Position numbers and translations under genes: made by a program. From contig BSBK01002089.1 of NCBI GenBank assembly GCA_027943335.1, positions 151,501-215,500 on the forward strand: a stretch of 64,000 nucleotides of DNA. Direction: 5' to 3'. Of this stretch, positions 35,479-46,159 are shown piece after piece; the first letter of the stretch is position 1; every line of letters begins with the position of its first letter. The notes beneath the pieces are model-generated. The model was not told the origin of the DNA. It saw only the letters and a list, made by a program, of their open reading frames with translations, and made no database searches. This DNA comes from Chamaecyparis obtusa. Lineage: Eukaryota > Streptophyta > Pinopsida > Cupressales > Cupressaceae.

Positions 35479-35893
35479 GTAAAGTTTTTGCAACAATTTC
35501 TTGCTGCTGCTAAGGTTACCATTGTTTATGGTTTCTATTATATAGTTCTATCTATATTGCTATATGGCCTTTTGTTTAGGATTAAGTAGACGAGGGAAAA
35601 TATTTCTTTTGTGGATTGTAAACAAAACATTGAATTATTTCAGAGAACAGATCTAAATCTATAAGATGCTATGATGGAGCACATGACCATGTACTTGTGA
35701 ATATTAGGATCCATGTTAATCAAATGACTGCTTTATGTAAATTACTTTTGAGTAAGTAAAAGGCAATACAATTTTTTGAAGTGTGCAAGGATTTTTATGA
35801 TATACAGGTGTACGAAGAAATGAATCTGTGTTGTTTTGTATCAATATCAAACATCTCTGATATATTTTCATGTTTTTATAATCTATTTTGCAG

Positions 35894-36171
35894 ATGAAAA
35901 CTGTCCAACAGATAAAGATTGGGAACTTCTCCCAGCATCTGTACCTGCATCTCTCTTATATACTACAAGTTGCTTGCCATCAGAAATTGCAGTTCCCTCA
36001 CGTGACATTGATGGTGAAGTGTTCTTTTCAGAACCATCATCTATGGTTACCAATGCTCCTATTTTAGGCAATAAGTTTGTTGCGTTCCATGAGCCATTGG
36101 TCAAGTTTCTTCTACGAGCTTCTGATGCCTCAAAATCTAAGCAGCGCCTACGCATGCCTCATTGTGGTTGA
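35894..36171 (+). pseudogene. Captured 3' exon, 92 codons, family not recognised
   Basis: After TTTTGCAG at 35893 the frame ENCPTDKDWELLPASVPASL... runs open to a TGA at 36169-36171. It contains LLYTTSCLPSEIAVPSRDI and KFVAFHEPLVKFLLRAS, which look like a folded protein. It is in the same orientation as the 87-bp exon upstream, and the two could be neighbouring exons of one host gene. I cannot assign a function. Confidence 0.5.
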
Positions 36172-36396
36172 TTATCATTCTGTACATGAATTATAATGAG
36201 TAATCAGTTTTGGGCCTTGGAATCTTGTATGTAACATGCATAGGCATTTCATGGCTAAATGAATCTATTTTAAAAGCATCAACTTTTCTTACATGATGCT
36301 GGATACATAAGTAGAACAAGCGTATATCAAATTGGAAGCAATCAGAACTCCACAATGACATATTATTTAGAGTACTCTTCAGTTTAAGTAATAATG

Positions 36397-36868
36397 CATA
36401 TATTGACACTGTAAAGACAACATGATAATGTACACTCACTGTAAAGACAACATGATAATGTACACTCACTGTAAGGATAGTCACAAATGAGGACATCTCA
36501 CAGTGACTGTCCCTAGTGTAATTGCCACTTGAATGTATTGCTATTCAGCCACATTAATGCTTTTCTTCTTCAAAAAATGAGGATAGTCACTGTAAAGACA
36601 ACATGATAATGTACACTCACTGTGAGTGTACATTATCATGTTGTCTTTACAGTGACTATCCTCATTTGTTGAAGAAGAAAAGCATTAATGTGGTTGAATA
36701 GCAATACATTCAAGTGGCAATTACACAAGGGACAGTCACTGTGAGATGTCCTCATTTGTGACTATCCTTACAGTGAGTGTACATTATCATGTTGTCTTTA
36801 CAGTGGCTGTCCTCATTTGTTGAAAGAAAAAAGCATTAATGTGGTTCATTAGCAATGTATTAAATAAT
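36397..36868. repeat. Palindromic CACTA array, right block 4
   Basis: Starts in the left-hand orientation (GACAACATGATAATGTACAC three times), turns at about 36615-36630 (GTACACTCACTGTGAGTGTA) and continues reversed to 36860, so the block is itself a ~450-bp inverted repeat. Confidence 0.88.
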
Positions 36869-37191
36869 TTTTTTTTTTTAATCCACCCACGGGCGTCACA
36901 ATTGCGACGGGAGCCCATCGTAATGCGATGCAGGCACCCGTCGCAATTGCTTGGGAGGCCCGTCGCAATTGCGACGGCCCTCTGAAGCCATGCGACGGGG
37001 GGGTGACGCCCATGCCGCTAACAAATCTTAGCGACATTGCGATGGGAGGGCGCTGCAATTGCGACGGCTACCCATAGACGTCGCAATTTGCGACTAAAAA
37101 ATAGCGACGTCTATGGGTGTTGCTATTGCGACACATAGCCATCGCAATTGCGACACATAGCCATCGTAAAATGCCCCCAAATGTATTAGTG
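36869..37191 (+). repeat. CACTA right subterminal region and terminal inverted repeat
   Basis: GC-rich stretch packed with GCGACG / CGTCGC words, including the palindromes CGTCGCAATTGCGACG (near 36960) and two direct copies of CGACACATAGCCATCG at 37131-37168. It ends CCCCAAATGTATTAGTG. The G/C content contrasts sharply with the ~35% GC surroundings. The dense CpG and the motif shared with the left end mark it as the likely protein-binding region. Confidence 0.88.
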
Positions 37192-37194
37192 TCT

Positions 37195-38109
37195 CATATG
37201 GACACTAAAGTCAACTCCTATTTTTCTATTGGAGGATATTTGTGCACAAGGATCAAGCTTCTATTTTTCTCCATCGTTGATTAAGTCTTTTGCCTCTTAA
37301 TCTCGATCGTCCATTGATTCTCATTTTCTATAAAAGAAGAGCTCTCTTCTTCATTTTCATATCTTAAGTTTTTATACTAATATTATGCTGCAGGTTTTCT
37401 AGGCCATTTGGAGCTCTTTGAAGACATTCTACATCCAAGCTTTGAAGACAGTATTGTTGCATTTCATTTAGCTTATTTTCTTACATCATAGTTGCATGAT
37501 AATGACATTTTTAGTATAGATTTTCTTTATGCAATAGATTAATCTCACATAGCTTGATAGGAGGATTTGTAACACTTGTATTTTCCTTTCATAGCATAGC
37601 TTGCATCTTTCATTCTCATAGATTAGTTTGCATTACATTGCATCCATATTGATTTCATTGGAGATATTGACATTGTTTCCCTTGTCTTTGATTTGGAATC
37701 TCTCATTGTGTGGTTGACTAGCAAGGTCATAAGTTTATAGCTCTAGCTAAGAGCAAGGTCATGAGTTTATTGTAGTTGCATATTTCCTTTCTTAGTTGCA
37801 TTATCATGACATATTATCTTAGATTTCCTTTTATGCAATAGATTAACTTGCATTGTCATATAGATTTGCATTGCATTGCATACATTTGGTTTCATTGGAG
37901 ATATTAGCATTCTTGACCTTGTTTTCATTGTGAATCTCTCATTGTATGGTTGACTAGCAAGGTCATGAGTTTATAGCTCTAGCTGAGAGCAATTTTACAA
38001 ATCTTGCAACTTCATGCATAAAAAGCTATGGATCGATTTGTGAGGGCTCATTTTTGAGTTTTCTTGCATATAAGGATTCATAGAAGTGTGGTCAAATTTT
38101 CACCATACA
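37195..38109 (+). repeat. 5' LTR, right fragment
   Basis: Continues the LTR after the CACTA (starts CATATGGACACTAAAGTC, as at 46558). It is ~300 bp longer than the matching part of the 3' LTR. The region 37450-37990 holds an internal duplication (ATTAGTTTGCATT/ATTAACTTGCATT, GGTTGACTAGCAAGGTCA twice) that the 3' LTR has only once. Ends CACCATACA. Confidence 0.9.
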
Positions 38110-39477
38110 TTTTTGATGCAACCCACTTTTACATGTGGGTTTTGATTATTTTTAGAGCTAACCCTTGTGCAGATTTGTTTGGAGATAAAAAAACCTTAGA
38201 TTTGAAAAATTTGATCATATCTCCCAAACAGCTTGGTGTTTTGGTTTGAAATTGTTTTTGTAGGTTGGCAATGTATCAGAGAAGCTTCAAAAAAATATTC
38301 AGAATTTTTGGAGGTAATATCTATTTTTTATGATTTTTTCTTTATTTTTTATAAAAAATTGATTTTTGACGCAAATCCATGTATTTGTCAGAAATTTTTA
38401 CATTTTTGGAAAGGTCTAAAAATTATATAGGGGGTCCATTCATTGTGTTTTTAATTTAGAGTTCATATCTTAGCTCATTTGGTCAATTTATAAAAGCTGG
38501 TCTATTTTGGTAAAATGGGTCTCTAGGGCACAAATGAAGAGATTTTTCTGAAATTTTTATATTTTTGAAAAGCTCTCTATTTTTTGACAAAGGTCTCTTT
38601 TCTGCATTTTGTGTTTAGGGTCCGAATTCATGTGGTATAAGTCCAATCTTGTTGACAAGGTCAAAAATCAAAATTAAAAAAAGGATGTTTGATGATTAGC
38701 ATGCACTTATTTTTCACATGGTTCAATGCATGATGTGAGTTGTCATTTGGATTATTTGCTAGCTATTATTGCTCCTAAAAATTGATTTTCAGATCTAACC
38801 CTAGGGTTTGCATAAGTTGGATATACATTGCATATCTTGTTTGCTTATTTTCTTGTCTTGTTCATTTGAAGGTGCTCTTGCTTTCATGGAAAATGCTTAA
38901 AACAAAGCGTTGGACTTGAGGTACTTTGTTCCATTTCTACAATATTTGGATTTTGGGATTAAAATTGGACCTCTCATGTGTTTGGCTTGAGTATTTTACA
39001 TGCTTTCACAGAACACATTTTAATTGATGCTCTTAATGGAAAATGAAAGAACATAGATTTGTTTTTACAAGTTTGTGTAAGTGAATGATTGTGTTTAAAC
39101 TTTAAGTAATTCTTGGTTCCAATATCAAATATCTCATTGAGTGATTGAGGGCATAGATTCATTCCTTGTTTACATAGGAAGTTAAATGCACCACTTTGTG
39201 GACTCACTTTATGTTTACTTGGAAAGTTAAATATTCTATTGTTCAACCCTTTTTCATTTGTGAGTAGTATTGATAAGCAACTTTAGATTACTTTTGATTG
39301 AGCTTGTTAGCTAAATTGGGTGTTGGACTCACTTATTTCTAATCGCCCCTCATTATTTTCTCTTTGGGTGTAAGGTCAACATTCATACATGGGGGAGGGG
39401 TCTACTTGAAAAGAGCATTAAATGTTCTACAAAGTTTCCTCTTTTTTATGCTTTCTTGATCTCATTAGTTTTCTAAG
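38110..39477. other. Leader of the LTR retrotransposon, no coding signal
   Basis: Non-coding leader. The bases directly after the LTR (TTTTTGATGCAACCC) do not match the common plant initiator-Met primer-binding site. The open frames here are short and unsupported. Confidence 0.5.
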
Positions 39478-39975
39478 GTGTGGACTCACTTTGAGTTTGT
39501 GTGAGGAGTTAAGTGTTCCACTTTTGGACTCACTTTGAGTTTGTGTGAAGAGTTAAATATTCCACTTTTGGACTCACTTTGAGTTTGTGTGAGGAGTTAA
39601 AGGTTCCACTTTTGGACTCACTTTGAGTTTATGTGAAGAGTTAAATGTTCCACCTTGTAGAATCACTTCACATTCACTTGAAGAGTTAAATGTTCCACTT
39701 TTGAACTCGCTTCACATTCACTTGAAGAGTTAAATGTTCCACTTTTGGACTCGCTTCACATTTACTTGAAGAGTTAAATGTTCCACTTTTGGACTCACTT
39801 CACATTCACTTGAAGAGTTAAATGTTCCACTTTTGGACTCACTTCACATTCACTTGAAAAGTTAAATGTTCCACTTTTGGACTCGCTTCACATTCACTTG
39901 AAGAGTTAAATGTTCCACTTTTGGACTCACTTCACATTTACTTGAAGAGTTAAGTGTTCCACCTTTAGTGCTTTA
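39478..39975. repeat. ~44-60-bp minisatellite in the leader, about 10 units
   Basis: Units share TGTTCCACTTTTGGACTC and a variable part that alternates between ACTTTGAGTTTGTGTGA and CTTCACATTCACTTGAA, followed by AGAGTTAAATG. The second variant dominates the right half, which shows stepwise expansion. Confidence 0.9.
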
Positions 39976-40934
39976 AATACTTTTGATAGTGAATTACTTA
40001 GTTTTTATTTCTAGAAGGCCTGCTTGGGGACACACCACCTCAAGGGATGACCTTAACTCCTGTGTTCCAGTGGATTATAAATATCAGGAGGTGAATCCAA
40101 AGACACCTCTCTTGGGAATTGATTTTGATATCACTCTTGGCTAAGCTTCAAAGAACTTTATACCTTTGAGAAGTGAAGGAGGAGATTTGGGTTACTATCT
40201 CCCCCCGGTTGTGTGATTTTGGATTCTTCTCATCTATGGATTTGGGCCTCATGTACCTTGTGTATATTGATGACTCCTTTTAGAAAGCCACGTATATCTT
40301 TATAGACAACTTGTTAAAGTTTTGTTGTATTCTATGTGCCTGCTAAAATATTCTCAAGAACATACACAAGTAGAACCTTTAAGGAGTAGAAATACTAAGT
40401 TACTATACTTGTTCATGCGCAAGGTTGCTTTGCCCCTTGCTCATTGCTTGAAGACTGTTTGCTTGAACTCCCTGGTTGCTATTCTATGTGCTTGATCATC
40501 ATTGAATTTTTTTTTGAAAGATCTAATTGGAATATTGAAACTGAGTTCCGTCCTGCTGTAGTGAGTTCTTCTTAGAAGCTTGGTCTTCCTTGGTCAGTCT
40601 AGATCTCAGATCCTAGGTGCTGTCATGTTGCTCAACATCTCAATGAACGTTATGGTATCAATTACACAAGATGACTCTTAGTCTTCTTCTTTCCTCTCCA
40701 TTTCCCATGTTCTTCTAAAGTCTTCTATTCCCATGGGAAATTCTTCTTCTTCTTGATTCTTTTCCTCTTACTATCTAGTCTACCTTCTTCTATTCATCTA
40801 TCCATTTCTTCCATGCTTGATTCTTCTTCTTCTAGAACCATGAATCTCAAATATATGGTTTTGGAACCTTATTAAGAATAGATGATCTTGAGCTCATTGA
40901 CATATTTGAAAAGTGTTGTTCCTCCAAAATTCTC

Positions 40935-43397
40935 ATGAGTAACAAATTTATGACAAAAATAAAAGAAAAATTGATTAAATCATACGCCTTTGCTAGAATC
41001 ATACTCATGATCTCATCCAAATATTCTTCATCTTCTAAATCTTCTCATCATTACTCACATTCTAAATCTTATCATGATTCTTCTAAACACTATTCACATT
41101 CTTCATCTTCTAAATCTAATCACAATTCTTCTAAACACTATTCACATTCTTCATCTTCCAAATCTTATCATAACTCTTCTAAAAATTATTCGAATTCCTC
41201 ATTATCCAAGTCCTCTTCCTACACTAAGTCTTCAATTTCCTCTTCTTCATGATCTCATTCTTCTTCTACTTCTCCCAAGAATCTTCCTTCTCTTCAGAAT
41301 ACATACCATAACAAGCAACGTGATAGTCCTTGTGATGTCTCTTCCACAAAGAGTGACACACCCACCTATGATGACTATGATGATGGACAATGTAGTGATG
41401 CCTATAAAACTTCTATTCCTAAGAGTCCTCCTTGTCGTGTGCTCATTCTTGCTAAAGGGTCATCCTATTGGAAAAATTGTGATGGTGATCCATATGTTTC
41501 TGATTTTGAAAAAGACTTTGATGAGTTCTGTGAACAATACCTTGATTGTGATTCATCTACTACTACTAAGGATTATAGAATGCACCATGCCAATTTGAAA
41601 TGTCAATACTATAAGAATCCTTCCTCTAAGAACATTCATGCTAAAAATATAGATGAAACTCTCAAGAAAGATCATGTTAATGCTAAACCTTTGTCTTGTG
41701 ATGGTTCCTTTCCATCCTCTACTTCATCCAATGCCCATACATCTCCTAAAGCTTCCAAGTCTTCCAAATATTTCACAAATTCTTCATCCAACAAAGATCC
41801 TAAGGCTTTTCATGCGGTTCCCTATAGTTATCCTCAAGGGCTACCTTTTAAAGAAACTCAAGCTAACCTTCACTTGGTTGCAAATACTTTCAATAATGTC
41901 AAACCTAAAAAGCCTAATCTTTTATGCACTATAATTCCTACTTTAGCTAGTCCTTCACCATCTATTCCAAAATCTTCCATGCAACTCCAACCTGCTTCCT
42001 TGTTCTTAGAAGTGGCTCCATGTCAAGAGGACTCTAAAAATGATGAAGAAAAGAATATAAAAAAAGATCAAGATCAAGAACCCTCCATGTCATCCAATCT
42101 TATTTATAATATCTCTCATCCATTTCATGGTTCTTTCGATCCTTTACACCCTTCCTCATTCATTCCACCATGTCTTAATTCTTCCTCTAAGAAAGATCAA
42201 GTTACTACTTACACCGTTGAGCTTATTGATAATCAAAATAACCTTACCACACTTGCGCTCTCCAAAGATGAGACTTCCATTAAGGTTATTGAAAATGGTG
42301 TTGTTACTTCCAATGATGAGCTTATTGAAAATCAAGAAAAAAATGATACGCTTATGCTATCCAAAGCTATTTGTCAAGATCAAAGTCTTCCATCTTGTTC
42401 TACCACTTCATGTTCACTTCCATTTTCTACTCTTCCTAAGCCTTCGCAAGCTTTGAACGATTCTATCAAAGAAGTTTCTCTTATTCAAGATGTTCATGAT
42501 ACTATTGAAAATCCTAATACTCACTCTAAAGATGATGATATCCTTGGTTGTGATATAGATGCTGATGAACTTATTGATTATCCTTTTGCATCTTCTACTT
42601 CCATCCTTGGACCTCTTCCACCATTGCTAAGGAATTCACGTCTGCCTTCTATATTAGGTCCTTATATCCCTTCACTTTCCCCTCCTAATTCTCCTAATTC
42701 GTCATCCATCTTGGGTCCTTACATCCCTCCATCTCCTATCTTTCCTCAAGATCAACATAGATACATACCCTTGAATCCTTTTCATTCATCCATCCATCTA
42801 AACTAGTCATATCCTTCTTCTTCTTCCAGAAGTCCCAAGTCTTTTGGAAGTAACTTGAATGTTCAATACAAGAAAAAGAAGCAATACAAGAATCCATCAA
42901 GAAAAGATCACCATGTCTTCTCTAATCGACATGGGGGCATAAAATCAAAAGAGATATCTAAGAAGAAAACTACAAGACAAGTATGGGTTCCAAAATCCAT
43001 CATTCAAGATATTATCTCTAAATCGTCAAAAGGAAATGAAAAGACTACAACTATATGGATTCCAAAGTCTCTCTTGAAAGAGTCTAATGTTGAACAAAAA
43101 GTGAAATTGACATTCAAGCTTCCAAAGGCTTCCTCTTCATCTTCTTCCAAAAACATTCTTCAATTCCATATGCCTAAACCGCAACTTCTGCTAAATATTC
43201 ACCATATTCCTTCACGAATTCCTTCATTCAAGTTTCCTCCACCCTCTCGCCACTCTTCAAGGTGTGTGTTGATGTTTATCTTGCCTTCCTTTTCATCTAC
43301 CCTTTCACAATCCTTCCATTCATTATCCTTCTACCTTCTATCCTTTTTCTTCATTTGTCTATTCCTCCTATCTTCCAACCTCACTCGCTTTACATAA
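40935..43397 (+). pseudogene. Single Ser/Lys/Pro-rich ORF of the LTR retrotransposon (~820 codons, two stops)
   Basis: Three open pieces, 40935-41252, 41253-42806 and 42807-43397, are in one frame and separated only by TGA (41250-41252) and TAG (42804-42806). The N-terminal part has about ten Ser/His/Tyr-rich repeats (SSKSYHNSSKHYSHSS type). The middle has a more ordered, acidic segment (YWKNCDGDPYVSDFEKDFDE) and long Ser/Pro/Asn-rich linkers. The C-terminal part is basic and includes RQVWVPKSI and TIWIPKSL, a repeated VWVPK-like phrase seen near the end of many plant gag proteins. No zinc knuckle, protease or polymerase motif occurs. It is probably a structural (gag-like) protein of a non-autonomous element, by position only. 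Confidence 0.5.
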
Positions 43398-43584
43398 AAC
43401 CTTATTCTCCATTTTTCTCTTCCATCTTCCTTTTCCTATTAGCATCTTTGAGCATATCATTTTGAATTCTTGACATATCATGGTTTATCCTTTCAAGGAG
43501 CATTATCTAAAGAGCTTGCCTTCTTCCAAAAAAAACAAATTAAAAAACAAAATTTAAAAATAAAATAAAAGAAAAAAATAAAAA

Positions 43585-44530
43585 AATAAAAAATGTGCCA
43601 TGGTGAAAACTTGAAAACAAGTGCCTTGGCAGCAAAAGTAAAGAGAAATAAATTCATCCTATGGTGAAAACCACTCTTTTGTGGCATCTTAGATAAGTAC
43701 CATGATGAAAACTTGGCAATCAGGCATCATGTGTAGTTCTTCTACATATTTTTATCCATTCCATCTTCTCTCTTTGATCTTGACAATGTTGACCTATACT
43801 TGAATATTTGGCTATCTTGTGAGCTATCTTATGATGATCTTGCTTTCATTCCCTTCATGTTTAGCCTTCATATTCATTTTCCTTCATTCATTCTAGTCTT
43901 TCGCTATCCTTTTCCCCTTTGGTCTTGATCTAATATAAAAAAAGAGTAAACACGATGCTATGAAGCCTCTTGACATGTCTACTCTTTTGGACTGCATCCT
44001 TCCTTCTTTTGCAGTGCGCTTTTATGACTTATCCTATGCTAGCCTCTCATTGCTTGTCCAAATGCGCTTTACATGAAAATTTTTCCCTAGCTTGGGTACT
44101 CTTGAAGAGTTTTCCTTTGAGGATGTCTTCCCTTCACTCTCCTTCATTCTCATGTCTTCCATCTCTTTCGCCAGCTTGCTCATCCTTTTTTTCCCTCACC
44201 TTGCCACATTTTGGGACTACACGATGTGATCTTGCTTAAAGAGTTTGATGCCTATTTTGTCTGGGGGCATCTTTTGTACATATTTTATGATCTTGAAAAA
44301 ATACCAAAAAAAATCATATATGATGCTGAAAAAATCTTAAAAAGCATATATAGTCCTGAAAAAATACAAAAAAATTAAAAATTAAAAAGTTTAAAAAAAT
44401 AGAAAAAGTGCCTTGGTGAAAACCTAGAAACAGGCACCTTGGTAGCAAAAATAAAAATAAAATAAAAAATTAAAAAATGAAAAAAGATTCCAAGTGGTGA
44501 AAATCTGGAAACAGGTGCTACTTGAGGCCT
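43585..44530. repeat. Repeated hairpin-like motif, GTGCC...GGTGAAAAC...GGCAC
   Basis: Four imperfect copies (near 43593, 43664, 44408 and 44487). The best reads GTGCCTTGGTGAAAACC, then AGAAACAGGCACC, with GTGCC/GGCAC able to pair around the GAAAAC loop. Each is flanked by A-rich stretches. They lie after the ORF in otherwise non-coding sequence, so an RNA role such as packaging is possible but untested. Confidence 0.6.
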
Positions 44531-46146
44531 TTGCACTCCTATTTGTTAGCATGCATCCTCGACACTGAACCTTTCTCCATCATGTCTTGACCTTATTTGG
44601 CGTGGTCTGGAATCGGTCTTTGTTTTTGTCTAGGGGGCATACCTGTTAGCATAGGTCCTTTAGGTGCATTTGTCTCTTGGGGCATTTCACAAACAGGTAT
44701 TTTTCAACACCACCCCAAACTGTGTTTTTCAACACTACCCTAGCGTCAAGTGTTTCTTAACACTTATCAGATGTCTTACCCACCAGTCTAAGTATAATGC
44801 GATATCACTCATTAGCAAATTTGATCCTCAAAGTTTGACTCTATGACCAACACACACACACTTAAACAATCAACTCGCTTGAGATATGTTGACTTTATTT
44901 TTCTTTGTGTGCTATCTATGAGGATTTCTTTGATAGGTGGTCTCTCCCTGAGAAGTTTTCGATGATGCATAGCTAGAAGACTGAGGGTATGAGAACATGT
45001 TTTCTTTTTTTATCTGCTTGTGGGTATATTTTGTTGGTCCTAACTGTCATGAGCATTTATGCTGGTCTTACTTGACACTATGGATTGACAAGGTATTATC
45101 CTTGACTGTTTTGTGAGTGCATGCTTCTAGTTATCCTGACTTTCATGTGTCTTGATACAAGCATAATCTCGCCATATCAAACATAGGTAATCTCACTGCA
45201 TTAGCCATCTTGACCTCCATGTCTTTGATGCCTAGGTGGGATTTTTACATTTCTATCTGATAAAGATCATATTCATATCCACATAGTTATGCTAGTGTGT
45301 ATTGTATGATCTTACGACGCTACCAATAACGCTCGATGATGATAATTAGATTTCTATAGGCGTTGTGACCTTGCAAGTCAACCACTTTCATAGTAGCTTG
45401 CATTCTTAGGTTCATTATATAGTTTTGTTTTTGCATCTTGCATATGGAGAGAGCTCTTCTTTTTATCATATATGGACTAGTTGGTCAACTGTGCTCATTT
45501 TTTGATTCTTCTTGATCATATCTTTAATTTCTGGTTTTTCATATCACATCATTTTCTATTCATTTCAAGATCAAAACTGAAATCCACATTCACCTTGATC
45601 ATCAAAATCACATTTCATTCTCTTTTGTACAGTTGACTGACCTTTTGAGGCATAATTCTTTGATCTTTGATGTAATTTTTTTTTTTTCATGTCTTTCAAA
45701 CTTCTAGTCTTTTATTCACCCCACTTCTTTTCTTCTAATTCATCACTGGGGCATGTTTTCACTGCCTAATGGTTAATCTATTTGACCTTTATTCTTGATT
45801 GTGATTCATTATGATTTGATCAAATCTTTATCAGTTTTCTATTCCTTTCTATCTGATTTCGCTTTCGATTCCGAGGGGGTAGTACCTATTGGATTTTAAT
45901 CCTTGATTCTTTGATTTTCTTGATTCAGCTATTTTTCTGTGAGCTTTTTCTCAAGCTTGAGATTCTTATCTCTTATTTTGGATATGATCCTGAATTGACC
46001 TCATGTCCAGAATCCTTTGTCTATGTTTTTCCAGATGTGATCCCAAATCGATTTCACATTTGAGTTGTTTTGTGATCCCAAATCGATCTCACATTGCAAC
46101 TCCATTCTTTGACTACATGTGTTCCCAGATCGATCACACATTAGTC
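44531..46146. other. 3' non-coding part of the LTR retrotransposon
   Basis: T-rich sequence without a supported ORF. The last ~170 bases contain three or four variants of TGATCCCAAATCGAT(T/C)TCACAT (near 46038, 46075 and 46131), a short degenerate repeat just before the polypurine tract. Confidence 0.5.
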
Positions 46147-46159
46147 AAAGAGGGGAAAA
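46147..46159 (+). other. Polypurine tract
   Basis: AAAGAGGGGAAAA immediately before the TG of the 3' LTR. It is the usual primer for plus-strand DNA synthesis in LTR retrotransposons. Confidence 0.85.

Larger units (their letters stand above)
11746..37191 (+). mobile_element. 25.4-kb CACTA (En/Spm-type) DNA transposon
   Basis: The left end is CACTAATACATTTGGGG (11746-11762) and the right end is its exact reverse complement (37175-37191). TCT is duplicated at 11743-11745 and 37192-37194. The 3' LTR of the host retrotransposon reads TTTTTGTCTCATATGG at the same point, which is the clean pre-insertion site. CACTA ends, a 3-bp duplication and a TNP2 transposase gene identify the superfamily. The interior holds GC-rich subterminal motifs, large palindromic arrays in opposite orientation on the two sides, a TNP2 gene, a SET-domain gene, captured exon-like fragments, and at least three later LTR-type insertions. 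Both proteins are broken, so this copy could move only with help from another copy. Confidence 0.96.

Noticed and set aside
40648..40665. ATGGTATCAATTACAC as a primer-binding site for the large LTR element
   Set aside because: It lies 2.5 kb after the LTR end and departs from the tRNA match after TGGTATCA.
42127..42456. Leu-rich membrane-like ORF
   Set aside because: Alternative frame of the Ser/Pro-rich retrotransposon ORF.
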